Source: Ruminococcus sp.
GTDB taxonomy: Bacteria > Bacillota > Clostridia > Oscillospirales > Ruminococcaceae
Length of the DNA: 64,000 bases
Reading direction: 5' to 3'
NCBI GenBank assembly: GCA_029062165.1
Contig: JAIDQQ010000024.1
Span: forward strand, 62,001 to 126,000
A program made the translations under genes and the position numbers. Shown piece after piece: positions 35,038 through 44,199 of the stretch. The notes below the pieces were generated by a model. That model worked only from the letters and a program-made list of their open reading frames with translations. It was not told the DNA's origin and made no database searches. Each line of letters starts with the position of its first letter. The first letter of the stretch is position 1.

Positions 35038-37410
35038 TTATTTTCCGTAAATAAGTGATGCAACATCAACTGTCTGTTTGGCATCTTTTGCATAGAAATC
35101 GGCTTTAATCTGTTCGGCGTAAGAGGCAGTAAGTACCGCACCGCCTACTACAGTCTTGCATTCAGGATAATCCCTGTTCAGAAGTCTGATAGTTTCTTCC
35201 ATAGCGGACAATGTAGTAGTCATGAGTGCGGAAAGTCCTACGAGTTTGACTTTATACTTCAAAGCGGTATCAACTATCAATTGTGGCGGAACGTCTTTTC
35301 CTAAGTCTATGACTTCAAAGCCGTAACTGTCAAGAAGTACTTTGACGATATTTTTTCCTATGTCGTGTATATCGCCCTTTACAGTCGCAAGGACTACTTT
35401 TCCTTTCGATACGCTTTCAACGTTATTATTGGACAGCTTTTCTTTCAGTACCTCGAAACAAGCCTGTGCCGAACCGGCAGTTAAAATAAGTTGTGGCAGG
35501 AAAATTTTACCCTTTTCAAACTTATCACCGGCGGAATCGAGTGCCGGAATAAGATAATTATTTATAATTTCCATAGGGTCAGTAGTTTTTACAAGTTCCG
35601 TGACAGCTTTTAACGCCTCGTTTTTAAGACCGTTTTCTACAGCATATACCAAATCCGGAGAATTTTTTTCCGTGTTATTTACCGGTACTTTCGGAGCAGG
35701 TGTGTTATTTGCGTATACGCTTATGAAATCGGCGGAATTTCTGTCGATACCGGCAAGAAGTCTGTAAGCACGTACAGCACCTATTATAGAATCTACATTA
35801 GGATTTATAATAGGCAAATCAAGTCCGCTATGAAGTGCCATTGTAAGAAATGTACGTGTGATGAGTTCCCTGTTCGGAAGTCCGAAAGAAATATTAGATA
35901 CACCTAATACAGTCCGTAAACCTAATTCATTTTTTACACGATTCAAGGCGTTAAGAGTTTCTATAACGCCGTCCTGTTCAGCGGAGGCGGTAAGCGTCAG
36001 ACAGTCTATGAAAACGTCTTCTTTAGGTATTCCGTAAGATAACGCACGGTCAAGAATTTTTTCGGCTATTGAAAAACGTCCGTCAGCAGTTTTCGGAATG
36101 CCGTTTTTGTCAAGAGTAAGTCCTACTACCGACGCACCATATTTTTTTACCAACGGCAGAATCTTTTCAAGTGATTCGTCTTCACCGTTTACCGAATTGA
36201 CAATAGGTTTTCCGTTATAGATACGTAAACCGGCTTCAAGTACTTCCGGTATAGTTGAATCTAACTGTAAGGGTGTATCGCATACACTCTGTATAGCCTT
36301 TACAGCAGTAATCATCATTTCCTTTTCGTTTATATCCGGTAATCCTACATTTACATCAAGAATTTCCGCACCGGCGTGTACCTGCTCCACCGCCTGACTT
36401 AAAATGTAGTCAATATCGTGATTTATGAGGGCTTCCTTGAAACGTTTTTTTCCGGTAGGGTTTATTCGCTCACCTATAACCCGTGGCTGATTTATTGTCA
36501 CGCAGTTTACCGCAGAACACGCTACACTTATACGCTTTACTGGTCTTTTTATATTCTCGACGTTTTCAAGACGTTCAATCATTTGCCGGATATGTTCCGG
36601 AGTAGTTCCGCAACAGCCACCGAAAATTTTAACACCTGCTCCGGCAAGTCTGACATTACTTTCTGCGAAACTTTCCGGACTTAAATTGAAACGATTCGTC
36701 ACAGGGTCAGGAAGTCCGGCGTTTGCCTTTGCGATTACCGGTAGCGACGTAAGCGAACATATTTTATCGAGTACAGGGAAAAGTTCGTCTGCACCGAGTG
36801 AACAGTTTACACCTATGGCATCTGCTCCGAGACCCTCTAAAACTGCTACCATACATTCCGGCGATACTCCGGTAAATGTACGCATATTTTCCTCGAAAGT
36901 CATTGTAACAAGTACCGGCTTGTCGGAATTTTCCTTGACTGCCAGTAATGCGGATTTAACTTCATATAAATCGGTCATAGTTTCTATAACTATAACATCT
37001 GCTTCACTTCCGGCAAGGACTATTTCCTTGTATACGTCGTAAGCCTCTTCAAATGAGAGAGTTCCGGACGGCTCAAGCATCTGACCCAGTGAACCCATAT
37101 CGAGTGCAACAAGTGACTTTCCGTCAACTGCCTGTTTGGCGTTACGTATACCGGCTTTCACTACATCTTCCACGCTGTAACCTGTATTTTCGAGTTTGAA
37201 ACGATTCGCCCCGAAAGTGTTCGCATAGACTATATCAGAACCGGCTTCCATATACATACGATGTATTTTCATTATGGCTTCCGGATTGGTTATGTTAAGT
37301 AATTCCGGAACGTGTTCGGTCTGTATACCGTGTGCCTGTAACATAGTTCCCATAGCACCGTCAAGAAAAACGAATTTTCTTTCAAGCAACGAACTAAATT
37401 TATCAGACAT
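35038..37410 (-). CDS. metH: Cobalamin-dependent methionine synthase (MetH), without the reactivation domain
   Basis: 790 residues from the ATG at 37410; GGAG lies 9 bases upstream, whereas a 25-codon longer frame has none. The homocysteine-binding barrel has 'FLDGAMGTMLQAHG' and zinc ligands in 'GVNCSLGADE' and 'IFGGCCGTTPEH'. The methyl-THF barrel has 'VIGERINPTGKKRFKEAL' and 'NSVNGEDESLEKI'. A B12 cap and the cobalamin domain, with 'KGDIHDIGKNIVKVLLDSYG' (DxHxxG), follow. The ~330-residue AdoMet reactivation domain of E. coli MetH is absent, as in many Firmicutes. It makes methionine from homocysteine. Confidence 0.95.
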   Translation of the reverse strand: MSDKFSSLLERKFVFLDGAMGTMLQAHGIQTEHVPELLNITNPEAIMKIHRMYMEAGSDIVYANTFGANRFKLENTGYSVEDVVKAGIRNAKQAVDGKSLVALDMGSLGQMLEPSGTLSFEEAYDVYKEIVLAGSEADVIVIETMTDLYEVKSALLAVKENSDKPVLVTMTFEENMRTFTGVSPECMVAVLEGLGADAIGVNCSLGADELFPVLDKICSLTSLPVIAKANAGLPDPVTNRFNLSPESFAESNVRLAGAGVKIFGGCCGTTPEHIRQMIERLENVENIKRPVKRISVACSAVNCVTINQPRVIGERINPTGKKRFKEALINHDIDYILSQAVEQVHAGAEILDVNVGLPDINEKEMMITAVKAIQSVCDTPLQLDSTIPEVLEAGLRIYNGKPIVNSVNGEDESLEKILPLVKKYGASVVGLTLDKNGIPKTADGRFSIAEKILDRALSYGIPKEDVFIDCLTLTASAEQDGVIETLNALNRVKNELGLRTVLGVSNISFGLPNRELITRTFLTMALHSGLDLPIINPNVDSIIGAVRAYRLLAGIDRNSADFISVYANNTPAPKVPVNNTEKNSPDLVYAVENGLKNEALKAVTELVKTTDPMEIINNYLIPALDSAGDKFEKGKIFLPQLILTAGSAQACFEVLKEKLSNNNVESVSKGKVVLATVKGDIHDIGKNIVKVLLDSYGFEVIDLGKDVPPQLIVDTALKYKVKLVGLSALMTTTLSAMEETIRLLNRDYPECKTVVGGAVLTASYAEQIKADFYAKDAKQTVDVASLIYGK

Positions 37411-37426
37411 ATTTAAATCACTCCTT

Positions 37427-38542
37427 TCACTCGTTACGGAAAGTACCGAGACAACGGAAATATTCCATATTTTCGGATAAGTCATTCATTAACGCCCTTA
37501 CAGCAGGGTCATTAAGTTTTCCGCTGAAATCGAGATAAAACATAACATCAAAACTGCCGTCACGGATAGGACGGTTTTCGATTCTGATAAGATTCATGCC
37601 ATTGACGTAGAATTTAGTCAGAAGACGATATAAACTGCCCTCTGTATGCGGAATCTGTATCATTATTGAAATAGTATCTGATACTGGTGATACCTGTAAA
37701 TCACGTGCAATGCATACGAACTGTGTACGGTTTACGGAACAGTCTGCAATATCTTTGGCGAGAATATCCAGTCCGAGACGTTCAGCACAGTCTACAGAAC
37801 ATATTGAAGCTATTTTTTCGTCGCTGTTGCTGACCATTTCCGCAGATGTCGCCGTATTGCTGTATGGTGCAGTATTCAGACCTTTTTCAGTAATAAAAGC
37901 GTTACACTGTGCTAATGCCTGTGGGTGAGAGTATACGCATTTTATCTCGTTCATTGAAGTACCTTTCCTTACCGCAAGACAGTGATTTATTTCAACACAT
38001 ACCTGTCTGACAATATATACACTGTATTTTGCCATAAGGTCATATGCACTGTCAATCATACCGGCAGTGGAATTTTTCAGCGGTATTACACCGTAATCCA
38101 TTTCACCGGACTGTACAGCCCTGAAAACGTCTTCAAAAGAGTTATAGAAAACCGGTTCTTTATCGCCGAAAATCATTTTTACAGCGGTTTCAGAATTTGC
38201 ACCGGAAGTTCCCTGACAGCCTATTTTTTCAGCGTTACTGAAATCCGGTTCAGTGAAAGTATATTCATTCGTATCGGGAAGTAGTTTTCTGTTCTGAAGT
38301 AATTTACTTATATCCATGATGGTCGTGAACAATGCTGCCGTACCGTTTTCAAGAGCTGGGTCATTGGTGAGATTTTTTATTCTGTCGATTACCTGTTGTT
38401 CCCTACCGCCCTGAAAAACCGGCATATTGTTCTTTTTTTTATAGTCGGCAACACCTTTACAGAGTTCCATACGCTCCATGAAAAGCGATAATATTTTTTC
38501 GTCTGTGATGTCAATATTTTTTCTTAATTCCTGTAAGTCCAT
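37427..38542 (-). CDS. pheA: Bifunctional chorismate mutase / prephenate dehydratase (PheA)
   Basis: 371 residues in three parts. An AroQ-type mutase domain (about 1-90) has 'LRKNIDITDEKILSLFMERM' and 'VADYKKKNNMPVFQ'. The dehydratase domain (about 105-285) has 'IGCQGTSGANSETAVKMIFG', 'DYGVIPLKNSTAGMIDSAYD' and 'NRTQFVCIAR'. A C-terminal ACT domain ('IMIQIPHTEGSLYRLLTKFY', with 'LIRIENRPIRDGSFDVMFYL') should bind phenylalanine for feedback control. It converts chorismate to phenylpyruvate. A strong AGGAGG lies before the ATG. Confidence 0.96.
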   Translation of the reverse strand: MDLQELRKNIDITDEKILSLFMERMELCKGVADYKKKNNMPVFQGGREQQVIDRIKNLTNDPALENGTAALFTTIMDISKLLQNRKLLPDTNEYTFTEPDFSNAEKIGCQGTSGANSETAVKMIFGDKEPVFYNSFEDVFRAVQSGEMDYGVIPLKNSTAGMIDSAYDLMAKYSVYIVRQVCVEINHCLAVRKGTSMNEIKCVYSHPQALAQCNAFITEKGLNTAPYSNTATSAEMVSNSDEKIASICSVDCAERLGLDILAKDIADCSVNRTQFVCIARDLQVSPVSDTISIMIQIPHTEGSLYRLLTKFYVNGMNLIRIENRPIRDGSFDVMFYLDFSGKLNDPAVRALMNDLSENMEYFRCLGTFRNE

Positions 38543-38585
38543 AATTTTTTACCTCCTGAAAATTCAGTATTATAGCATACAATTC

Positions 38586-38614
38586 ATTATAGCAGATTTT
38601 TTTGTAAAAATCAA
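38586..38614 (-). promoter_or_regulatory. Promoter of the pheA-metH-prfB unit
   Basis: On the minus strand TTGATT (38614-38609), 17-base spacer, TATAAT (38591-38586). A second TATAAT lies about 13 bases nearer to pheA. Confidence 0.65.
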
Positions 38615-38633
38615 TAAAAAAGATACAAATATA

Positions 38634-38663
38634 TTGCAAAAAACCTTTTCCGTATGGTATAAT
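38634..38663 (+). promoter_or_regulatory. Promoter of the ruvCAB unit
   Basis: TTGCAA (38634-38639), 18-base spacer, TATAAT (38658-38663), divergent from the pheA promoter; 64 bases before the ruvC start. Confidence 0.65.
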
Positions 38664-38727
38664 AATAAGGTATCAGGGCAGACATATACAATCGTACAGA
38701 CTTTTTAAACTTAAAGGGTATAATAAT

Positions 38728-39213
38728 GTGGAAAAGATAAGAATATTAGGAATTGACCCAGGTTACGCAATAGTCGGATTCGGCATACTCGATTATGACG
38801 GTATTAATTTCCGTCCGGTACAGTATGGTGCGATAACTACAGATGCCGGAACTGATTTTACTGAACGTCTAAGGGCGATAAGTGAAGATATGGATTATAT
38901 TTTTGAAAAATTCAAACCGGATTGCATGGCAGTCGAAAAACTTTATTTCACGACAAATCAGAAGACCGCTATCGACGTAGCACAGGCAAGAGGTGTTATA
39001 ATTTTGTCAGCTTCAAAAAGATTCGTTCCGGTGGCGGAGTATACACCGTTACAGGTAAAAGTTTCGGTTACAGGTTACGGAAAAGCCGAAAAACGTCAGA
39101 TGATGGAAATGACACGTAATATTCTTGGACTGAAACGCATTCCGAAACCTGACGATACTGCCGACGCTCTGGCGGTTGCGATATGTCACGGACACACAAT
39201 CCGGTGGGGATAA
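38728..39213 (+). CDS. ruvC: Holliday junction endonuclease RuvC
   Basis: 161 residues. RuvC cuts Holliday junctions. The RNase H-like catalytic acidic residues lie in 'ILGIDPGYAIVGFG' (Asp near 9), 'AVEKLYFTTNQKTAIDVAQA' (Glu near 67) and the C-terminal 'KPDDTADALAVAICH'. The start is a GTG at 38728: an overlapping ATG two bases earlier reads into a stop after four codons. The order ruvC-ruvA-ruvB is standard. Confidence 0.96.
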   Translation: MEKIRILGIDPGYAIVGFGILDYDGINFRPVQYGAITTDAGTDFTERLRAISEDMDYIFEKFKPDCMAVEKLYFTTNQKTAIDVAQARGVIILSASKRFVPVAEYTPLQVKVSVTGYGKAEKRQMMEMTRNILGLKRIPKPDDTADALAVAICHGHTIRWG

Positions 39214-39238
39214 TTTTTTATATAAAGGAAGTTTTTTT

Positions 39239-39844
39239 ATGATATATAGTCTTAAAGGAATACTTACAGTAAAAGACATGAATTTTATTGTAGTAGAATG
39301 TAATGGTGTGGGTTATGGTTGCCGGACGTCATATAATACCGTCACACAACTCGGTGAAATCGGCAGTGAAGTTAAAATCTATACGCATATGACCGTAAGG
39401 GACGACAATATAGAGCTTTTCGGGTTTGCGACACAACAGGAACTGAATTGTTTCCGGTTGCTTATATCGGTATCAGGTGTCGGCGGAAAAGCTGGTACTG
39501 CTATACTTTCCGATATAACACCGGAAAATTTTGCTTTTATTGTAGCTTCCGGCGACAGTAAGGCGTTCACAAGGATAAAAGGTATCGGCACTAAAACAGC
39601 ACAGCGTATTGTACTGGAGTTAAAGGACAAAATTTCAGCGGAATCTTTTTCCGGAAAAAATATCTCCGTACCGGTCAGTGTTGCAGATGTTTCAGTGTCG
39701 GCGGTGTCGGAGGCTATGGAAGCCCTTATGGTACTCGGTTACTCACAAGGCGAAATAGCACCGTTGTTAAGAAAATGCGATACTAATGCAAGTACACAGG
39801 AAATCATAAGAGAAGTACTTCGTCTTATGAATTCAAAAAAATGA
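39239..39844 (+). CDS. ruvA: Holliday junction branch migration protein RuvA
   Basis: 201 residues from the ATG at 39239 (AAAGGA upstream). The open frame reaches further upstream into ruvC without a ribosome site. An OB-fold 'MIYSLKGILTVKDMNFIVVE' is followed by helix-hairpin-helix motifs ('GVGGKAGTAILSDI', 'IKGIGTKTAQRIVLELKDKI') and the flexible C-terminal RuvB-binding domain. RuvA holds the four-way junction for RuvB. Confidence 0.95.
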   Translation: MIYSLKGILTVKDMNFIVVECNGVGYGCRTSYNTVTQLGEIGSEVKIYTHMTVRDDNIELFGFATQQELNCFRLLISVSGVGGKAGTAILSDITPENFAFIVASGDSKAFTRIKGIGTKTAQRIVLELKDKISAESFSGKNISVPVSVADVSVSAVSEAMEALMVLGYSQGEIAPLLRKCDTNASTQEIIREVLRLMNSKK

Positions 39845-39881
39845 TAGTTAAAAAATTTTTACATAATATGGAGGTGCTGAA

Positions 39882-40910
39882 TTGATACAGGCAGATGATA
39901 TGGAATTTTCTCCAAGAATGATTTCTCCGGAAAATACTTCCGATGATAACGATATTGAAATAACACTCCGTCCGCAGACTCTTCACGAATATATCGGACA
40001 GGATAAAGTAAAGGAAAATCTTGCAATATATATAAAAGCTACAAAACTCCGTGGAGAACCTCTTGACCACGTACTTTTATACGGTCCGCCAGGGCTGGGC
40101 AAGACTACACTTTCAGCGATAATAGCACACGAATTAGGCGTGAATTTACGAGTTACTACAGGTCCGGCAATAGAAAAACCTGGTGACCTTGTATCATTAC
40201 TGACAAGTCTTTCCGATAACGACGTACTTTTCATTGACGAGATACACAGACTTTCAAGGGCAGTAGAGGAAATATTATATCCTGCTCTCGAAGACAGGGT
40301 TATTGATATTATAATAGGTAAAGGACCTTCCGCACGTTCAATAAGAATGGATTTAAAACCGTTCACGCTTATCGGAGCGACTACACGAGCCGGACAGTTA
40401 TCCGCACCATTGAGAGACCGTTTCGGAGTTATACAGCGTCTCGAATTGTACTCAAAGAAACAGTTGACAGATATAGTTCGCCGTAGTGCCATGATACTCG
40501 ATATACCGTGTACCGCCGACGGAGCAGGTGAAATAGCAAGCCGGTCAAGAGGTACACCACGTATAGCGAACAGACTTCTGAAACGTGTCCGTGATTTTGC
40601 CGACGTTATGGGAAACGGTGAAATAAATAGGGATATAGCTTCAATGGCACTTACACGCCTTGAAATAGATGCACTCGGTCTCGACAGTCTTGACAGGCGT
40701 ATGTTGGAAATGATTATAAAAGGTTACGGCGGTGGACCTGTAGGACTTGAAACGCTTGCGTCGGCGATAGGTGAAGAAGCCGTTACAATTGAAGATGTCT
40801 GCGAACCGTATCTCATGCAGTTAGGATTTTTAGGGCGTACACCTCGTGGACGTTGTGCCACTAAACTGGCATATGAACATCTCGGTTTCAGTTTTCAGGA
40901 CGAAGAATAA
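39882..40910 (+). CDS. ruvB: Holliday junction helicase RuvB
   Basis: 342 residues. AAA+ motor of branch migration. Walker A '[20 protein letters not shown]', Walker B '[15 protein letters not shown]', sensor 1 '[11 protein letters not shown]' and '[20 protein letters not shown]' are all present. It starts at a TTG (39882) with GGAGGTG 6-7 bases upstream; an ATG 18 bases later has no such site. Three bases separate its stop from the next gene. Confidence 0.96.
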   Translation: MIQADDMEFSPRMISPENTSDDNDIEITLRPQTLHEYIGQDKVKENLAIYIKATKLRGEPLDHVLLYGPPGLGKTTLSAIIAHELGVNLRVTTGPAIEKPGDLVSLLTSLSDNDVLFIDEIHRLSRAVEEILYPALEDRVIDIIIGKGPSARSIRMDLKPFTLIGATTRAGQLSAPLRDRFGVIQRLELYSKKQLTDIVRRSAMILDIPCTADGAGEIASRSRGTPRIANRLLKRVRDFADVMGNGEINRDIASMALTRLEIDALGLDSLDRRMLEMIIKGYGGGPVGLETLASAIGEEAVTIEDVCEPYLMQLGFLGRTPRGRCATKLAYEHLGFSFQDEE

Positions 40911-40913
40911 TTT

Positions 40914-41435
40914 ATGATTACGGAAAACAATTACAGATATAATTTAAATCTTTATAAAAAATCTTTTTATGGCAGAATGATAAACGGTCAGGGAGTGGAC
41001 TATGTTTCCGGAATGCGTTACGGTATATGTAATATGAGTTTCAACGGTTGCGAGGTAATAGCGGTACACAACGCACTTGTATATATGAAAAAAGCACGTC
41101 CGGTATATGAAATCGCACGTTATATGGAAAAGTTCAGAATGCTTGCCGGATTTTTCGGTTGTAATCCGTATAAAATCGGCGAGGCACTCGGACATTTCGG
41201 GATAAAGTATAAAAAATCACGTCAGATAGGAAATTCAGAAATTTTTATAGTTTCGTTCTGGACAGGACGGCGTTTTCTTTCGACTATTCATACAGTTTTC
41301 TGTGTCCGGAATAACAACGGAATACTTGTATATAACATATATAATAACTGTCCTGATGTGAGATTCTGCCGGAATAATCCGGCAATTGCAAATCACAAAA
41401 AAATTATAGTGGTATATACTATAAAAGGAGTATAA
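40914..41435 (+). CDS. C39-like cysteine-peptidase-fold protein
   Basis: 173 residues, no signal peptide. 'YGICNMSFNGCEVIAVHNAL' holds a candidate catalytic Cys (near 46) on a helix, as in C39/papain-like folds. A downstream 'STIHTVFCVRNN' gives a His, and 'VYNIYNNCPDV' an Asn/Asp. The pattern NGCEVIAVHNAL is characteristic of C39-like 'double-glycine' peptidase relatives. It is unclear whether it is active; there is no transporter or peptide substrate nearby. It lies between ruvB and a degenerate phosphohexomutase. Confidence 0.6.
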   Translation: MITENNYRYNLNLYKKSFYGRMINGQGVDYVSGMRYGICNMSFNGCEVIAVHNALVYMKKARPVYEIARYMEKFRMLAGFFGCNPYKIGEALGHFGIKYKKSRQIGNSEIFIVSFWTGRRFLSTIHTVFCVRNNNGILVYNIYNNCPDVRFCRNNPAIANHKKIIVVYTIKGV

Positions 41436-41439
41436 CTAT

Positions 41440-42714
41440 ATGGGAAATTTTAACGGCGGATATATGAAAATTGATTCTTCAGACCATATTTCAGCCGAAA
41501 AAATCGGACGGACTGTAGCTTGTATATTTTCACCTAAAAACAATAAAAATCCGCTTGTCGTGGTGGGTCATGACGGCGGAGCTTCTGCCGGAAGTATATA
41601 TGATTCAGTATGTCGGGGTGTAAGTTCTGCCGGAGTTGTTGCAGAGAAGTCGGGATTACTTATACCACCGGCTGTTTCATATCTCACGGGTATGCACAAT
41701 GCCGATTCCGGAATAATGATTACGTCCACAGCAGACGGAAATTTCTGTGAAATACGTCTTTATTCCGGAGGGGGTTATAAGCTAAGTCACGAAATATGCG
41801 AGGAAATAAAAAGAATAGTTTCCGGTTCACCGGAGGAATTTTCAAAGCGTATCAGAACCGGCAAGGGTGGTGTGATAATATGCGAAAACGCCATTGAAGA
41901 GTATATCGGATTTATAAAGAAATCCGTTCCGTACAGTTTTCAGGGAATGAAAATAGCCGTAAGATGTCCGGACGGTAACGAAGATATAGCTATGAAAATT
42001 TTCCGTGAACTCGGTGCGGAAGTAAACATCATGCCGGAAGATAATATATATTCAGGGTGTCAGTGTGGGTTTATTTTCGGAAATCACTGTGAATGCTGTA
42101 CGGTCATTGACGAAAATAATGTCACTTTCGACAATGACAGGCTATCCGCAGTATTTGCGAAATTTTTCAAGGAAAACAATTTACTTAAAAATAATACTTT
42201 TGTCGTCACTTATGGAGCAGGTTACGGATTCATGAAATTTGCGGAAGAAAATAATATATCCGTCGTGACCGCCGGTTTCGACGAAAAAAGCGTCATAACA
42301 AAAATGCTTGCGGATGGTTTCAATGTTGGTACGGATAATATGGGCAGAATTATTTTTCCTGACGAAATACTCACCGGCGACGGATTTCTGACGGCTGTTA
42401 AACTTCTTTCGATAATGAGAAGTAAAAACATTCCGCTGAGCAGACTGGCAGATATGAAACATTATTATCAGATGTCACTTGATGTGGATATTCCGCCGGA
42501 GTTTCGGGAAATATGGAAAAATGACTGTGTCATAACCGAACGCATAGCGGATTATATACATCTTTTCGGGAACAGGGCAAAATTATTTGTACATGAAAAT
42601 CCCGAAAAACCCTCTATAAGCATAACTGCCGAGGGTATGGATTACGATGATATTAACGAGGCTGTCAACAGTATAGCCGGAAAAATAAGGGAAAGAATCC
42701 CGAAAGGAGCTTGA
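41440..42714 (+). CDS. Degenerate phosphohexomutase-family protein (probable pseudoenzyme)
   Basis: 424 residues with the four-domain layout of alpha-D-phosphohexomutases (GlmM/ManB/PGM). The catalytic phosphoserine loop, normally TASHNP, reads 'GIMITSTADGNFCEIRLYSG'. The sugar-binding loop GEQSGH/GE-x-S reads 'GTDNMGRIIFPDEILTGDGF', the phosphate loop RxSGTEP reads 'VHENPEKPSISITAEG', and the metal loop DGDxDR has no exact counterpart ('DENNVTFDNDRL'). All four functional loops are changed while domain order and secondary-structure pattern stay. It likely binds rather than converts a sugar phosphate, or has a new function. A good AAAGGAG precedes the ATG. Confidence 0.75.
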   Translation: MGNFNGGYMKIDSSDHISAEKIGRTVACIFSPKNNKNPLVVVGHDGGASAGSIYDSVCRGVSSAGVVAEKSGLLIPPAVSYLTGMHNADSGIMITSTADGNFCEIRLYSGGGYKLSHEICEEIKRIVSGSPEEFSKRIRTGKGGVIICENAIEEYIGFIKKSVPYSFQGMKIAVRCPDGNEDIAMKIFRELGAEVNIMPEDNIYSGCQCGFIFGNHCECCTVIDENNVTFDNDRLSAVFAKFFKENNLLKNNTFVVTYGAGYGFMKFAEENNISVVTAGFDEKSVITKMLADGFNVGTDNMGRIIFPDEILTGDGFLTAVKLLSIMRSKNIPLSRLADMKHYYQMSLDVDIPPEFREIWKNDCVITERIADYIHLFGNRAKLFVHENPEKPSISITAEGMDYDDINEAVNSIAGKIRERIPKGA

Positions 42715-42720
42715 TTATTT

Positions 42721-43584
42721 ATGAGAACTGCTGAAAACTGGAAAGATTACAGAATTATTGATACTTCAGACGGTGAAAAACTCGAATCATGGGGAGGTAT
42801 AAGCCTTGTACGCCCCGACCCACAGATAATATGGAAAACTGACAGGAAAAATCCGCTCTGGAATACTGCGGATGGTCATTATTACAGGTCAAATTCCGGA
42901 GGTGGTCAGTGGACTTTCAGACGGAAACTTCCGGATGTATGGAATATAAATTACGGAAACCTTAAATTCAATATAAAACCTACCGGCTTCAAACATACCG
43001 GACTGTTTCCGGAACAGGCTGTAAACTGGGATTTCATGTCAGAAAAAATAAAAAATGCCGGACGTGAAATAAATGTGCTTAATCTTTTTGCATATACCGG
43101 CGGTGCTACTCTTGCGTGTGCAGATGCCGGAGCTTCTGTGTGTCACGTGGACGCCTCGAAAGGTATGGTGCAGTGGGCAAGGGAAAACGCCGGTATTTCG
43201 GGACTTTCCGAAAAGCCAATACGTTGGATTGTAGACGACTGCGAAAAATTCATAGCCCGTGAAATACGTCGGGGCAGACGTTACGACGCTGTCATAATGG
43301 ACCCTCCCAGTTATGGCAGAGGTCCTTCCGGTGAAATATGGAAACTTGAAAATTCAATATATGACCTCGTGAAATTATGTTCCGGTGTACTTTCGGATAA
43401 TCCGTTATTTTTCCTGATAAACAGCTATACAACAGGATTATCGCCGTCGGTAATGGGATACATAGCAGGAACTGTACTTTCTGAAAAATTCGGCGGTGAG
43501 GTATCATTTGACGAGATAGGACTTCCGGTAGAATCCACCGGCATGACACTCCCATGTGGTTCTACGGCTATATGGCAGAGGTGA
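42721..43584 (+). CDS. RlmI/RlmK-type class I SAM methyltransferase
   Basis: 287 residues. The N-terminal ~80 residues 'MRTAENWKDYRIIDTSDGEK' and 'FRRKLPDVWNINYGNLKFNI' lead to a SAM domain: 'VLNLFAYTGGATLACADAGA' (motif I), 'VCHVDASKGMVQWARENAG' and the catalytic 'YDAVIMDPPSYGRGPSGEIW' (DPPSYG). This pattern is typical of the RlmI/RlmK-like methyltransferases that modify rRNA cytosines or guanines. It lacks the PUA domain of E. coli RlmI. Its exact target is not known. Confidence 0.87.
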   Translation: MRTAENWKDYRIIDTSDGEKLESWGGISLVRPDPQIIWKTDRKNPLWNTADGHYYRSNSGGGQWTFRRKLPDVWNINYGNLKFNIKPTGFKHTGLFPEQAVNWDFMSEKIKNAGREINVLNLFAYTGGATLACADAGASVCHVDASKGMVQWARENAGISGLSEKPIRWIVDDCEKFIAREIRRGRRYDAVIMDPPSYGRGPSGEIWKLENSIYDLVKLCSGVLSDNPLFFLINSYTTGLSPSVMGYIAGTVLSEKFGGEVSFDEIGLPVESTGMTLPCGSTAIWQR

Positions 43585-43588
43585 TTTT

Positions 43589-43792
43589 ATGTCTGATATG
43601 ATAGGAAAACTTGTCGGAAATTTTGTCGAAATATATAACGTACAGGAAAGATTTTTAGGTAGCGGAACAGTCGTTGAAGTCGACGACAAATGGATTAAAA
43701 TGGACTGTGTCACCGAAAACGGCTATTCAGTCACGAGGATTATTAAAATAGATGTAATCGGGAGAATATCATATTGTGATGATGAAATTTAA
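43589..43792 (+). CDS. Small Sm-like protein
   Basis: 67 residues from the ATG at 43589, with AGAGGTG upstream; it begins 4 bases after the methyltransferase stop. The sequence is an SH3/Sm-like beta-barrel pattern: 'IGKLVGNFVEIYN', 'SGTVVEVDDKWIKMD' and 'VTRIIKIDVIGRISY'. It may be a nucleic-acid- or protein-binding adaptor. The end overlaps the next gene's start. Confidence 0.72.
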   Translation: MSDMIGKLVGNFVEIYNVQERFLGSGTVVEVDDKWIKMDCVTENGYSVTRIIKIDVIGRISYCDDEI

Positions 43793-44180
43793 AAAAATCT
43801 TATTTATAATTACTGTACTTTTTTCACTTACCGGTTGTTTTCATGAAAAATCTGGTACATACCGGTCAGAAGAACCGAAAAGGGTTGATTTGCCACATTA
43901 TGACGGTGTTAATCTTACTGCCGATGATGTGATAAGGCTTTCTGAAAAGGGAAATTCTCTCCGTTGGTCTGATTTTGACGAATATTCATATTATGAAACC
44001 GGTTGCGGATTATGTATCCGTGTTTATGAAATAAATGAAAAACTTTCCGTGCGGATTGGTGGCGGTGGGACTTATGATAATGGTCTGATTGCATTTTATT
44101 TTCACCTTGAGGCAGACGACGGAAATTATATTGACATTCGCACCGATGACGTGAAAAATTTTATAAATAAATATTCCTGA
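43776..44180 (+). CDS. Small putative lipoprotein
   Basis: 134 residues. A signal 'MMMKFKKILFIITVLFSLTG' ends in the lipobox LTGC (Cys near 22). The mature part of about 112 residues has 'YDGVNLTADDVIRLSEKGNS' and a beta-rich end 'FYFHLEADDGNYIDIRTDDV'. The start is uncertain: GTG at 43776 overlaps the preceding gene, while ATGs at 43779 and 43782 are possible. Not a family I recognise. It precedes ecfA1 but is not an ECF component. Confidence 0.7.
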   Translation: MMMKFKKILFIITVLFSLTGCFHEKSGTYRSEEPKRVDLPHYDGVNLTADDVIRLSEKGNSLRWSDFDEYSYYETGCGLCIRVYEINEKLSVRIGGGGTYDNGLIAFYFHLEADDGNYIDIRTDDVKNFINKYS

Positions 44181-44199
44181 TATTTTGAGAGAGGTATAA

